Below are positions 37,118-46,235 of a DNA stretch of 64,000 nucleotides, piece by piece. Origin of the DNA: Pseudobdellovibrionaceae bacterium (lineage in GTDB: Bacteria; Bdellovibrionota; Bdellovibrionia; Bdellovibrionales; Bdellovibrionaceae); assembly GCA_019637915.1 (NCBI GenBank), contig JAHBUV010000001.1, positions 124,001 to 188,000 on the forward strand. The letters run 5' to 3'. The notes beneath the pieces are model-generated. The model was not told the DNA's origin, ran no database searches, and worked only from the letters and a program-made list of their open reading frames with translations. Position 1 is the stretch's first letter; each line of letters starts with the position of its first letter. The position numbers and the translations under genes were made by a program.

Positions 37118-37752
37118 AAATCGGCGTCACGCGCTTTCCTGGCACCAACTGCGACCACGACATCTGGTCCTTCGTGGAAGCCCGCGGTCACCAGCCACGG
37201 TGGTTGTGGCATCAGGACCGCTTCAATCCCCGGGAGATCGACGCCGTCCTCGTGCCCGGCGGTTTCAGCTACGGTGATTATCTCCGTTGCGGCGCCCTCG
37301 CCGCGAAGAGCCCGGTGATGAACGACGTGCGCGCCCTGGCCGCCGCCGGCAAACCGGTGCTGGGCATCTGCAACGGCTTTCAGATCCTTTGCGAGAGCGG
37401 CCTGCTGCCCGGGGTGCTGGTGCGCAACAAGAGCCGCCGTTTCATCGACGAGTGGGCGGAGCTGCAAGTCGAGCAACCGAACCCGCATTTCGGCCGCGGC
37501 CATCAAACAGGCGCGCGTTTGCGCCTGCCCATCGCCCACGGCGAGGGCTGCTTCCTCACCACCGCCGAGGAAATGAAGCGCCTGCGGGGCGAGGGGCAGA
37601 TCTGGCTCAAGTACGTGAACAATCCCAACGGCAGTCTCGAGGACATCGCCGGAGTGACCAATGACAAACGCAACGTCGCCGGCCTGATGCCCCATCCGGA
37701 GCGGGCCTTGTATGACTGGATGGGCGGCCTGGACGGGGGGGATTTCCTATGA
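37114..37752 (+). CDS. purQ: FGAM synthase glutaminase subunit PurQ
   Basis: 212 residues, class I glutamine amidotransferase. The nucleophile is in LGICNGFQIL; PGGFSYGDYLRCG and the C-terminal His/Glu in GLMPHPERAL complete the triad. It supplies ammonia to PurL. The start overlaps purS and the stop overlaps purL. Confidence 0.96.
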   Translation: MKIGVTRFPGTNCDHDIWSFVEARGHQPRWLWHQDRFNPREIDAVLVPGGFSYGDYLRCGALAAKSPVMNDVRALAAAGKPVLGICNGFQILCESGLLPGVLVRNKSRRFIDEWAELQVEQPNPHFGRGHQTGARLRLPIAHGEGCFLTTAEEMKRLRGEGQIWLKYVNNPNGSLEDIAGVTNDKRNVAGLMPHPERALYDWMGGLDGGDFL

Positions 37753-39962
37753 CCGCGACTTTTCCGAACGATGAGATCCGCGCCAAAGCCCAGCACTACC
37801 GCCTGAACGCGGCGGAGTACGAGCTCATCACGAAATTGCTGGGTCATCCCCCGCAAGGGATCGAGTGGGCGCTTTTCTCGGCCTTGTGGAGCGAGCATTG
37901 CTCTTACAAAAGCTCGAAGGTGCACCTGCGCAAATTCTCCTACCGCAACGCCTCGGTGCTCGAGAGCGAGGGCGAGAACGCCGGTGTCGTCGACCTCGGC
38001 CAGGGCGAGCGCATCGCCTTCAAGATGGAGTCCCACAACCATCCGAGCTTCATCGAGCCCTATCAGGGCGCGGCCACCGGCGTCGGCGGCATTCTGCGCG
38101 ACATCTTCACCATGGGCGCGCGTCCCATCGGGCTCGCGGATTTCCTGTGTTTCGGTTCGCCGCGGGCCGATCGCATGAAGTCCCTGGTGGCGGGCGTGGT
38201 GTCGGGCATCTCGGGCTACGGCAACTGCGTCGGCGTGCCGACGGTGACCGGCCAGACGGAGTTCGACGCCGGCTATGATCAGAACATCCTGGTGAACGCC
38301 ATGGCGGTGGGGCTCTTCCGCGAGAAGGACCCCATGGCCCTGTCGAAGGCCAAGGGCCCCGGCAACTGGGTGGTCTATGTCGGCGCCAAAACCGGCAAGG
38401 ACGGCGTGCATGGCGCCAGCATGGCGAGCGAGTCGTTCGACGAGAGCTCCGACGCCAAAAAACCCAACGTGCAGATCGGCGATCCCTTTTATGAGAAATT
38501 GCTGATCGAGGCCTGCCTCGAGATCCTCGAAAAAAACCTCGTCGTCGCCATGCAGGACATGGGCGCGGCGGGCTTGACCTCGTCGAGCTTCGAGATGAGC
38601 TCCAAGGGCGGCGTCGGCATGAGGATGGACCTGAGCGAAGTCCCTTTGCGCGACGCGAGCCTGACGCCGGAAGAGATCCTGCTGTCGGAAAGCCAGGAGC
38701 GCATGCTGCTGGTCTGCGAGCCGGCGCGCTTCAACGAAATCCAGGCGGTGATGAGCCGTTGGGGGCTCGAGGCCAAAAAAATCGGCGAGATCCAGGCCGA
38801 GCGCCGCGTGACCCTGCTGTGGAGGAACGAGGTCCTGTGCGACATCGATCCCGATCTGCTGGTGGAGAACGCGCCCAAGCACGAGCGTCCCTATCAACCG
38901 TGGAGCTCCCCGCGCCGCCAAGCCGATCCGACGCCGGCGGTTCTGAAGAACACCCCCCTGGGGGTGGTGTTCCAGCAGCTGGTCAAAGACCACCGCCTGG
39001 GCAGCAAGGAGTGGATCTACCGCCAGTACGATCAGCGGGTGGGTCTGCGCACGGCCCGCGACGCCCGTCAGTCGGTGGCGTTCCTGCGCCTGCCGGACAG
39101 CGGTCGGGGGCTCGCGATGGCCGTGGGTTGCCGCCCGAGCCTGATGCGGATGGATGCCCGGATCGGCGCCTTCGACGCGGTTTTTTACCCGGCTTTGCAG
39201 ATGGCCTTGAAGGGCGCGCGCGCCCTGGCCGTGACCGATTGCCTGAACTTCGGCAATCCGGAAAAGCCCGAGATCATGACCGAGTTCGTGACGAGCGTGG
39301 AGGCCATCGCCGAGGCGGCGCGCCTGATGGACGCGCCCGTCATCAGCGGCAACGTGTCTTTTTACAATGAAACTTTGGGCCGCGGCATTCCGCCGACGCC
39401 GGCGACGGGCCTGGTGGGTCTGCGCGAAAGCGTTTCTCGCATTCCCTGGGATGAGTTCACGGAAGCGGGGCAGGTGGTGTACTGTCTGTCTTCGCCTTTG
39501 GTCAGGACCTTTCATCGCACGGCGGAGGTGCTGGGCGCGGAGCCCGCCTTCAGCGGCGATTTCTCGGCGGAGAAGGCCGCGATGTTCGTGCGTTCCTGTC
39601 GCGAATTGGCCTCGAAGGATTTCTTCGCCGGCTCGAAAGCGGTGGGGGCGGGTGGACTTGCTTTCACGCTGGCCCGCATGACCGAACAAGGCCATGGCTT
39701 CGAGGCCGGCGAAGCGCTGTCGGCCATGACGACGGCGGAGCTGCTGGAAGAGCGCCTGTACGAAGCCCTGGTGGCGGTGCCGGCGGAAAAAACCGCGGAC
39801 TTTGAAAAGGCCGCCGGGGATTTCTCGAACTTCCTCCGCTGCGTGAAGATGGGCCGGACGGGCGGGGACAAATTGGATTTCGGCGGCGGCCGGGCTTTCA
39901 GCGTGAAGCAACTGCATGGCTGGCGCGAAGGCGCCTGGACGCAAGCCTTCGGGGAGATGTGA
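37749..39962 (+). CDS. purL: FGAM synthase large subunit PurL
   Basis: 737 residues, the small PurL form that needs PurS and PurQ, unlike the roughly 1300-residue proteobacterial fusion. It makes FGAM from FGAR, ATP and ammonia. LWSEHCSYKSSK, MESHNHPSFIEPYQGAATG and GAKTGKDGVHGASMAS are diagnostic; the second half repeats the PurM-like fold (DCLNFGNPEKPEIM). It ends one base before the purF ATG. Confidence 0.97.
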   Translation: MTATFPNDEIRAKAQHYRLNAAEYELITKLLGHPPQGIEWALFSALWSEHCSYKSSKVHLRKFSYRNASVLESEGENAGVVDLGQGERIAFKMESHNHPSFIEPYQGAATGVGGILRDIFTMGARPIGLADFLCFGSPRADRMKSLVAGVVSGISGYGNCVGVPTVTGQTEFDAGYDQNILVNAMAVGLFREKDPMALSKAKGPGNWVVYVGAKTGKDGVHGASMASESFDESSDAKKPNVQIGDPFYEKLLIEACLEILEKNLVVAMQDMGAAGLTSSSFEMSSKGGVGMRMDLSEVPLRDASLTPEEILLSESQERMLLVCEPARFNEIQAVMSRWGLEAKKIGEIQAERRVTLLWRNEVLCDIDPDLLVENAPKHERPYQPWSSPRRQADPTPAVLKNTPLGVVFQQLVKDHRLGSKEWIYRQYDQRVGLRTARDARQSVAFLRLPDSGRGLAMAVGCRPSLMRMDARIGAFDAVFYPALQMALKGARALAVTDCLNFGNPEKPEIMTEFVTSVEAIAEAARLMDAPVISGNVSFYNETLGRGIPPTPATGLVGLRESVSRIPWDEFTEAGQVVYCLSSPLVRTFHRTAEVLGAEPAFSGDFSAEKAAMFVRSCRELASKDFFAGSKAVGAGGLAFTLARMTEQGHGFEAGEALSAMTTAELLEERLYEALVAVPAEKTADFEKAAGDFSNFLRCVKMGRTGGDKLDFGGGRAFSVKQLHGWREGAWTQAFGEM

Positions 39963-39963
39963 G

Positions 39964-41349
39964 ATGAGAGCATGGCGTGAGGAGTGCGCGGTCTTCGGGA
40001 TCTGGAATCATCCGGAGGCGTCGCGTTTGGCTTATCTCGGCCTCTATGCCATGCAGCACCGCGGACAGGAGTCGGCGGGCATCGTGTCCCTCGACCAGGG
40101 TCAGCACATCCACCACAAGGGCCTGGGCCTGGTCGGCGATGTTTTCCGCGACGCCGATCTCGAGCGTCTGCGCGGCGAGGCGGCGGTCGGTCACGTCCGT
40201 TACTCGACGACGGGGCAGAATCTGCTGACCAATGCGCAGCCGCTGACGGCCATGCTCTTGAACGGCCCCATCGCGGTCGCCCACAACGGCAACATCGTCA
40301 ACAGCGAAGTCCTGCGCCGCGAGCTGAAGGCCCAGGGCTCGATCTTCCATTGCACCAGCGACACCGAAATCATCCTGCATCTGCTGTCGAAGCACCCCTC
40401 CAATGATCTGATCCGCGCCTTGAAAGACAGCGTGAAGACGCTCGAGGGGGCTTTCAGCCTGGCCGTGATGTCGCATGATAAGCTGGTGGCGGTGCGCGAC
40501 CCCTACGGCTTCCGCCCTCTGGTGCTGGGCCGCAAGCAGCGCGATGACGGCGGCTGGGCCCGCGTGGTGGCGTCCGAGACCTGCGCCTTTGACCTGATCG
40601 GCGCGGAGTTCGAGCGCGAGATCGCCCCCGGGGAGATCTTCTGGATCGACGAGAACGGCGAGCACTCCGAGCGTTTCGCGGAGCTCAACCGCTCCGCCCA
40701 CTGCGTGTTCGAGCACATTTATTTCGCCCGCCCCGACAGCGTGGTGTTCGGCCGCAGCGTTTACGGCTCGCGCAAGAATTTCGGCCGCGAGCTCGCCCGC
40801 GAAAATCCGGTGGAGGCCGATCTCGTGGTCCCGGTGCCGGATTCCGGCGTGGCGGCCGCCTTGGGCTACTCCTCCGAGAGCGGCATTCCTTTTGAGCTGG
40901 GCATCATCCGCAATCACTACGTGGGACGGACCTTCATCCAGCCCCAGCAGTCGATCCGCGACTTCGGGGTGAAGATCAAACTCAATCCGCAAAGCGCCGT
41001 GATCAAAGGCAAAAGGGTGATCGTCATCGACGACTCCCTGGTCCGCGGCACCACCAGCCGCAAGATCGTCAACCTCATCCGCCAGGCGGGCGCGGCCGAG
41101 GTGCATCTGCGCATCGCCTGTCCGCCGACCACGGGACCGTGTTACTACGGCGTCGACACGCCGAAAAAATCCCAGCTCATCGCCGCGCAGCATTCCCAGG
41201 AGGAGATCCGTTCCTTCGTGGGCGCCGACTCTTTGGCTTACTTGAGCATCGAAGGACTTTTCAAAGCCACTCAAGGCGGTCACAATCAATTCTGCGCCGC
41301 TTGTTTCGACGGGGAGTATCCGACGCCCTTGTTCGGCCTGGACGCATGA
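39964..41349 (+). CDS. purF: Amidophosphoribosyltransferase
   Basis: 461 residues. First committed step of purine synthesis, PRPP plus glutamine to phosphoribosylamine. The start MRAWREECAVFGIW shows a seven-residue propeptide before the catalytic Cys8, as in the B. subtilis type. SETCAF, PPTTGPCYYG and a C-terminal CAAC (about 444-447) match that enzyme's 4Fe-4S ligands. The PRPP loop is VIVIDDSLVRGTTS. It would be oxygen-sensitive and feedback-regulated by nucleotides. Confidence 0.97.
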   Translation: MRAWREECAVFGIWNHPEASRLAYLGLYAMQHRGQESAGIVSLDQGQHIHHKGLGLVGDVFRDADLERLRGEAAVGHVRYSTTGQNLLTNAQPLTAMLLNGPIAVAHNGNIVNSEVLRRELKAQGSIFHCTSDTEIILHLLSKHPSNDLIRALKDSVKTLEGAFSLAVMSHDKLVAVRDPYGFRPLVLGRKQRDDGGWARVVASETCAFDLIGAEFEREIAPGEIFWIDENGEHSERFAELNRSAHCVFEHIYFARPDSVVFGRSVYGSRKNFGRELARENPVEADLVVPVPDSGVAAALGYSSESGIPFELGIIRNHYVGRTFIQPQQSIRDFGVKIKLNPQSAVIKGKRVIVIDDSLVRGTTSRKIVNLIRQAGAAEVHLRIACPPTTGPCYYGVDTPKKSQLIAAQHSQEEIRSFVGADSLAYLSIEGLFKATQGGHNQFCAACFDGEYPTPLFGLDA

Positions 41350-41362
41350 CCAAGGAGTGGGG

Positions 41363-42298
41363 ATGAAGGGGAAGGCCTGGCGCCCGTTGCGGGCGGGGGA
41401 CATTGTGGATGTGGTGGCTCCGGGTTACGCCACGAAGCCCGAGGCCGTGGATCGCGCCCGCCAATTCCTGTTGAGCTGGGGCCTCGTGCCGCGCATTCCG
41501 CCGAACCTGATGGCGCCGCACTTCCTGCACGCCAATGATGACGATTCCCGTTTGATCTTGCTGAAGAAAGCCTTGCTGGCGGAAGACTCGGCGGCCGTGT
41601 GGTGCCTGCGCGGGGGCTATGGCTCCAACCGCCTGCTACCGGGCCTGGCGCGCATGAAGGCGCCCCGGCGGGCGAAGCTTCTGGTCGGCATCAGCGACAT
41701 CACCTCTTTGCATTTGTTCCTGAGCCAGGAGTGGGGTTGGGCCACTTTGCACGGGCCTTTGCTCGAGCGCATGAGCCCGGGCCGTCTGGCGCCCCGCGAT
41801 CATCGCGAGATGAGGGATCTCGTTTTCGGACGCGTGAAGCAGGTGCGATTCCAAAACCTGAAACCCATGAACGAAGCCGCCCGCCGTTTGCGCCGGGTGA
41901 AGGCGCCGGTCATCGGCGGCAACCTCACCGTTTTGCAAAGCACGCTGGGCACGCCCTGGCAGCTGCGCCCGCGCGGGCATTTTCTTTTCGTCGAGGACAT
42001 CGGCGAGCGCGGCTACCGGGTGGATCGCATCTTCGAGCAATTCCGCCAGGCGGGTTTGTTCCGCGGTTGCCGCGGCCTTCTGCTCGGTGACTTCACGGCG
42101 GCCGACGAGCCCGACGGGCGCAATCTCGTGCCCTTGGTGTTCCGGCGTTGGGCGGAGGACCTGGAGATCCCGGTCTTTCGCGGCTTGCCGGCCGGCCACG
42201 GCAAGGTCCAAAGACCGGTGCCCTTCGCCACCTCCGCGGTTCTGAGCGGCGGCGGCCAGGGCGTTTTGACGATCGAATCGGGGGGAGCGAAACGATGA
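41363..42298 (+). CDS. ldcA: LD-carboxypeptidase (peptidase S66)
   Basis: 311 residues from the ATG with AAGGAG six bases upstream. It removes the terminal D-Ala from murein tetrapeptides in the cytosol, making the tripeptide reused by Mpl. The nucleophile is in LVGISDITSLH; FLFVEDIGERGYRVDRIFEQ and GLPAGH supply the Glu and His of the Ser-Glu-His triad. It follows purF after 13 bases and overlaps the next gene by four, so it rides on the purine transcript. Confidence 0.92.
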   Translation: MKGKAWRPLRAGDIVDVVAPGYATKPEAVDRARQFLLSWGLVPRIPPNLMAPHFLHANDDDSRLILLKKALLAEDSAAVWCLRGGYGSNRLLPGLARMKAPRRAKLLVGISDITSLHLFLSQEWGWATLHGPLLERMSPGRLAPRDHREMRDLVFGRVKQVRFQNLKPMNEAARRLRRVKAPVIGGNLTVLQSTLGTPWQLRPRGHFLFVEDIGERGYRVDRIFEQFRQAGLFRGCRGLLLGDFTAADEPDGRNLVPLVFRRWAEDLEIPVFRGLPAGHGKVQRPVPFATSAVLSGGGQGVLTIESGGAKR

Positions 42299-43356
42299 AG
42301 CTGACGGTGCTGGAAAAAAACCTCGAAGAGCAGATCCGCGCCCGCATCCAGGATGTCACGCCGGGCGTGATGGTGCGCGCTTACCAGGGCGGCAAGCAGG
42401 TCATCGATGTCGGCGTCGGCGACACCTGGGCTTATTATGACCTGGCCAGCCTCACCAAGGTGATCTTCACCGTGGAGGCCCTGATGGTGGCCTTTGAGAA
42501 CCGCCTGTGGGACGAGGACAGCACGCTCGGGCAGTTCGTGCCCTGGTATCCCCATCCGCAACTGAGAATCGTCGACATCCTGTCGCACTCCGCCGGCTTC
42601 ACCTGGTGGATGCCTTTCTACAAGGACATCGATCTGAATCTGTCCGTGGAGGCCCGGCGCGAGCAGCTGAAGAAAATGCTGCGGGACGCGCCGCTGGAGC
42701 CCCAGGAGCAGAGCGTTTATTCCGACCTGGGATTCATGATGCTCGGCTTCGTGCTGGAGGCGATCCACGAAAAGCCCCTGCTGGAGATCTGGAACGATTT
42801 GAAATCGTCGATGTACGACGGCACGACGCTGGAGTTCCATCCGAATCATCAGCCGACGCAGCGGGTGTCGCTGTACGCGCCGACGGAGGAGTGCCCCTGG
42901 CGGGGTCGCCTCCTGCAGGGCGAAGTCCATGATGAAAACGCCTGGGCCCTGGGCGGGGTGTCCACGCACGCCGGGCTGTTCGGCAGCATCGACGACGCCG
43001 GCTGGGCTTTGCTCAACCTGCGCTCGCAGTTGCTGGGCATCGGCCGCTCGCCGGTGAAAATGAAGACGGCGCGCTTCTTCACCCGCCGCGCCCGTCCCGA
43101 GGGGCAGGGGGACTGGGGCCTGGGGCTGATGATGCCGACCCCGGGGGCCGCGAGCTGCGGCATGTACTTCAGTCTGACCGCCTTCGGGCACACCGGCTTC
43201 ACCGGCACGAGCCTGTGGTACGATCCCAAGGCCGACCTGGCCGTGGCCATCCTGAGTAACCGCGTGCTTTACGGGCGCCACAACGACGCCTTCAAGAAGC
43301 TGCGGCCGGAGATCCACAACTGGATCGTGGAGGGCCTGCGCAAGGCCTCCTACTGA
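42295..43356 (+). CDS. SxxK serine hydrolase (class C beta-lactamase/DD-peptidase-like)
   Basis: 353 residues. Family motifs: DLASLTKVIFT (SxxK), VYSDLGFMMLG (YSD in the YxN position) and GHTGFTGTSLW (HTG in the KTG position). No signal peptide is visible, so a cytosolic murein-peptide or ester hydrolase is more likely than a periplasmic beta-lactamase. The start overlaps the ldcA stop, suggesting a joint role in murein-peptide turnover; that role is inference. Confidence 0.85.
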   Translation: MKLTVLEKNLEEQIRARIQDVTPGVMVRAYQGGKQVIDVGVGDTWAYYDLASLTKVIFTVEALMVAFENRLWDEDSTLGQFVPWYPHPQLRIVDILSHSAGFTWWMPFYKDIDLNLSVEARREQLKKMLRDAPLEPQEQSVYSDLGFMMLGFVLEAIHEKPLLEIWNDLKSSMYDGTTLEFHPNHQPTQRVSLYAPTEECPWRGRLLQGEVHDENAWALGGVSTHAGLFGSIDDAGWALLNLRSQLLGIGRSPVKMKTARFFTRRARPEGQGDWGLGLMMPTPGAASCGMYFSLTAFGHTGFTGTSLWYDPKADLAVAILSNRVLYGRHNDAFKKLRPEIHNWIVEGLRKASY

Positions 43357-43405
43357 GGGAATCTGTTCCCCCAATTGGCACCCTGTCTAAAGCTTGAACG
43401 GGGGC

Positions 43406-43424
43406 CGCTTTTCAAAGCGCTTTT
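43406..43424 (+). terminator. Possible weak terminator after the purine-ldcA operon
   Basis: CGCTTT / AAAGCG with a 2-base loop followed by CTTTT. The tiny loop makes it a doubtful terminator; it is the only hairpin seen in the 137-base gap before the next gene. Confidence 0.25.
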
Positions 43425-43493
43425 AAACGCGGAGGACGTGGAACCCTCTTTGCTTGATCCCTCTCCCGAGGAACAATAAAGAGGAGGACGTTG

Positions 43494-44777
43494 ATGAAAC
43501 GCGCTTCGGGCTGTTTGCTGGCATTGCTTGTTTTGATGACCTGGTCGCTCAGCTGGGCGCAACTGCGTCCCTCCGTGGAGGAGCTGGTCGACTACGAAAC
43601 CAAAGGCAATGCGGTTTCCAACCGCTCGAACGAGGCCGTGACGATCCGGAATTACGAGATCCCCTTGCGCCTGTTGGTGAAGGACCTCGCCGCCGACCGC
43701 ATCCCGCGGCAGGCCCTGAACGCCCTCATTTTCCAGAAAAACGGCGAGGACTACGTCCGCTGGATCATCAATCCGGAGGACACCAAGTGGCATCTGGAGC
43801 TCGAGGCCTGGATGCGTGAAAACGGCGTCAGCACCCGGAAGCATGGCTATTTCGAAGGTTACATGACGGCGTCGCGCTCCTACATCGTGCGCGATCCGAA
43901 AAGCAAGATGTCCTTCTCGCTGAAAGTGTCCACCGACAACACCGGCGGCAACTGGCGCGACAAGCGGCAGACCTGGGACGACGCCCGTCAGGTGAAACTC
44001 GCGTCCGACCACGCCATGAAAGCCATCCAGATGCGCACGCCGGAAAATTTCATTTTCATGGACGAGCCCCTGGTGTTCGGCGTGGAGAAGATCGACCAAG
44101 GGATGCTGCTGCGTCTGCTGGCCGACCTGCCGACCACCGAGCGCGTCTACGTTCCCGGCTTCTCGGCCCTGCACGAGGCGGAAGGCCTGCACATCGCCCG
44201 CCTGAACGGCTCGAACGATCCGGCCGAGTTCTGGAAAGAGCACTACGTGAAGCCCCTGGCCAAAGCCATCGCGGAGCTCTCCGCCATGACGGGTCTCGCT
44301 TACGACTCCCCGCACTCGCAGAACTTCCTGGTCGAGCTCGACAAGAACTTCAAACCGACGGGCAAGATCGTTTTCCGCGATCTCGGCGATTCCTACCTGA
44401 CGGTGGAGATGGCCCAGGCCATGAAGCGCACGGAGCTGCTGAAGTACTGGGAGAAGGACAACAAGATCAAGTCGAAGATGTTCATCGCCCAGGGCATCCT
44501 GCACGGCAACAGCAAGCCGAGCTGGGTGAGTGAGGCGGTCTACAACGAATACGGCCGCGTGTTCTTCCTCGAGTTCGAGAAGGAATTCTCCCGCGTCACG
44601 GGCGTGCCGGTGCAGGAGCTCTTCGCGGACGGCACCTACGGCCGCAACGGCGACTACTTCAGCAAGCAGTACTTCCTGATCAACAAGCCGGGCTGGCAGG
44701 GTTTCCTCAAGCGCCTGGAAAAAGACGGCGGCCTGAAGCCCGTCGCCATGGCCTGCGGCCGCGTGATGATGCTCTAA
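43494..44777 (+). CDS. Secreted protein with IucA/IucC-like signature
   Basis: 427 residues from the ATG, with a full AGGAGG seven bases upstream. A signal peptide (CLLALLVLMTWSLSWAQ) is clear. The mature protein is alpha/beta; PHSQNFLVELDKNFKPTG followed by KIVFRDLGDSYL resembles the H-x-QN...RD block of siderophore synthetases of the IucA/IucC family, or more loosely a kinase-like fold. ATP is scarce outside the cytosol, so the enzyme role is unclear. It is monocistronic or upstream of mpl. Confidence 0.65.
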   Translation: MKRASGCLLALLVLMTWSLSWAQLRPSVEELVDYETKGNAVSNRSNEAVTIRNYEIPLRLLVKDLAADRIPRQALNALIFQKNGEDYVRWIINPEDTKWHLELEAWMRENGVSTRKHGYFEGYMTASRSYIVRDPKSKMSFSLKVSTDNTGGNWRDKRQTWDDARQVKLASDHAMKAIQMRTPENFIFMDEPLVFGVEKIDQGMLLRLLADLPTTERVYVPGFSALHEAEGLHIARLNGSNDPAEFWKEHYVKPLAKAIAELSAMTGLAYDSPHSQNFLVELDKNFKPTGKIVFRDLGDSYLTVEMAQAMKRTELLKYWEKDNKIKSKMFIAQGILHGNSKPSWVSEAVYNEYGRVFFLEFEKEFSRVTGVPVQELFADGTYGRNGDYFSKQYFLINKPGWQGFLKRLEKDGGLKPVAMACGRVMML

Positions 44778-44784
44778 TTCCCCC

Positions 44785-44813
44785 TCGACAAACGCCGGGA
44801 GCCGGTTCAAGAT
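44785..44813 (+). promoter_or_regulatory. Candidate promoter of mpl
   Basis: TCGACA (44785-44790, five of six), 17 bases, CAAGAT (44808-44813), six bases to the ATG at 44820. There is no ribosome site before the ATG. Confidence 0.35.
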
Positions 44814-44839
44814 TTCCCTATGGAAATCAAAGCCGGCTC
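44799..44839 (+). repeat. Nested palindrome centred on the mpl start codon
   Basis: Inner arms GATTTCC (44811-44817) and GGAAATC (44822-44828) with loop CTAT; outer arms GAGCCGG (44799-44805) and CCGGCTC (44833-44839). The ATG (44820-44822) begins in the inner loop. It could be an operator at the transcription start or an RNA hairpin presenting the start codon. Confidence 0.6.
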
Positions 44840-46235
44840 TCATGTTCATTTGATGGGGATTTGCGGGACCGCCATGGCGAGTCTCGCGGGACTTTTGAAG
44901 GACCGCGGCTTCCGCGTGACGGGCAGTGACGCCAATCCTTACCCGCCGATGTCGACGCAGATCGAACGCCTGGGCATCCCCCTCATGAAGGGCTACGGGG
45001 CGAAAAACCTCGATCCGCGCCCGGACTTCGTGATCGTCGGCAATGTGATTTCCGCCAACAACGAGGAGGCGCAGGAGATGGTCCGCCTGGGGATCCCCTT
45101 CACCTCGTTGCCGAAGGCGATGGGCGAATTCATCATCGCCGATCGCGAAAGCATCGTCATCTCGGGCACTCACGGCAAAACCACGACGACGTCCTTGATG
45201 GCCTGGGTGGCGGAAGGGGCCGGCCACAAACCGGGTTTCCTGATCGGCGGCGTGCCGAAGAATTTCTCCCTGAGCTTCCGCAATCCCGAGGGCAAGTACT
45301 TCATCATCGAGGGCGACGAGTACGACACCGCCTACTTCGACAAAGTGCCGAAGTTCATCCACTACAGGCCCCGCCACGTGGTTCTGACCAGCGTCGAATT
45401 CGATCACGCCGACATCTACCGGGATCTCGCGGCGGTGAAGGACGCTTTCGCGCGCCTGATGAAGCTGATCCCCGAGGACGGCACCCTCATCGCCTGCGGC
45501 GATGACGCCAACGTCCTGGAGTTGAGAAAACTCTGCCGCGCCAAAAACAATTTCACCTACGGGCTCAAGAACGGCGATTTCCTGGCCCGCGTGCTGGAGT
45601 CGAACGACCAGGGCACGCGCTTCGAAGTCGAGTTCCGCGGCGAGAAACTCGGTCCCTTCCGGATTCCCATGTCGGGGGACTTCAACGTGCTGAACGCCAC
45701 GGCGGCCGTGGCCCTGTCGAAGGTGCTGGGCTTCCCGCCGGACCGCGTGGCCTCGTCCTTGAAAACCTTCGAGGGCGTGAAGCGCCGTCAGGACATTCTC
45801 GGCGAACCGGGCGGCGTGCTGGTGATCGAGGATTTCGCCCACCATCCGACGGCGGTGCGCGAAACCGTCAAGGCCGTGCAGGACCGCTATCCGGGCCGGC
45901 GCGTGTTTTCGGTGTTCGAGCCGCGCTCGGCGACCTCGCGCCGCAAGGTTTTCCAGAATGACTACGTCGAGGCTTTTTCCGTCGCGCACGAAGTGCTGCT
46001 GGCGAAGGCCTTCGATCAGAGCAAGATCGACGCGGAAAACCGTTTTTCCTCGGAAGAGCTGATCGCCGACTTGAAAAAACGCGGCGTCAGCGCCGGGGTA
46101 TTCGATTCCGCCGACACCATCGTCGCGGATCTCCTCCGCCGCAGCAAAAAAGGCGATGTCGTGCTGATCATGAGCAACGGCGGCTTTGACGGCATTTACG
46201 AAAAGCTGATGAAGGGCTTGCAAGACCGCGCCTAA
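44820..46235 (+). CDS. mpl: UDP-N-acetylmuramate:L-alanyl-gamma-D-glutamyl-meso-diaminopimelate ligase
   Basis: 471 residues, Mur ligase fold. It reattaches recycled murein tripeptide to UDP-MurNAc using ATP in the cytosol. HLMGICGTAMASLAGLL opens the N-terminal domain; the P-loop is ISGTHGKTTTTSLM; EGDEYDTAYFDK and EDFAHHPTAV are Mpl/MurC features. Mpl over MurC is chosen from the SDANPYPPMSTQIE opening and GDEYDTAYFD. It complements LdcA, which makes its substrate. The stop overlaps the convergent lipoprotein gene. Confidence 0.94.
   Translation: MEIKAGSHVHLMGICGTAMASLAGLLKDRGFRVTGSDANPYPPMSTQIERLGIPLMKGYGAKNLDPRPDFVIVGNVISANNEEAQEMVRLGIPFTSLPKAMGEFIIADRESIVISGTHGKTTTTSLMAWVAEGAGHKPGFLIGGVPKNFSLSFRNPEGKYFIIEGDEYDTAYFDKVPKFIHYRPRHVVLTSVEFDHADIYRDLAAVKDAFARLMKLIPEDGTLIACGDDANVLELRKLCRAKNNFTYGLKNGDFLARVLESNDQGTRFEVEFRGEKLGPFRIPMSGDFNVLNATAAVALSKVLGFPPDRVASSLKTFEGVKRRQDILGEPGGVLVIEDFAHHPTAVRETVKAVQDRYPGRRVFSVFEPRSATSRRKVFQNDYVEAFSVAHEVLLAKAFDQSKIDAENRFSSEELIADLKKRGVSAGVFDSADTIVADLLRRSKKGDVVLIMSNGGFDGIYEKLMKGLQDRA

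Noticed and set aside
42295-43356. Annotating the SxxK protein as an antibiotic-resistance beta-lactamase
   Set aside because: No signal peptide, YSD and HTG instead of YAN and KTG, and coupling to ldcA argue for peptide or ester hydrolysis.
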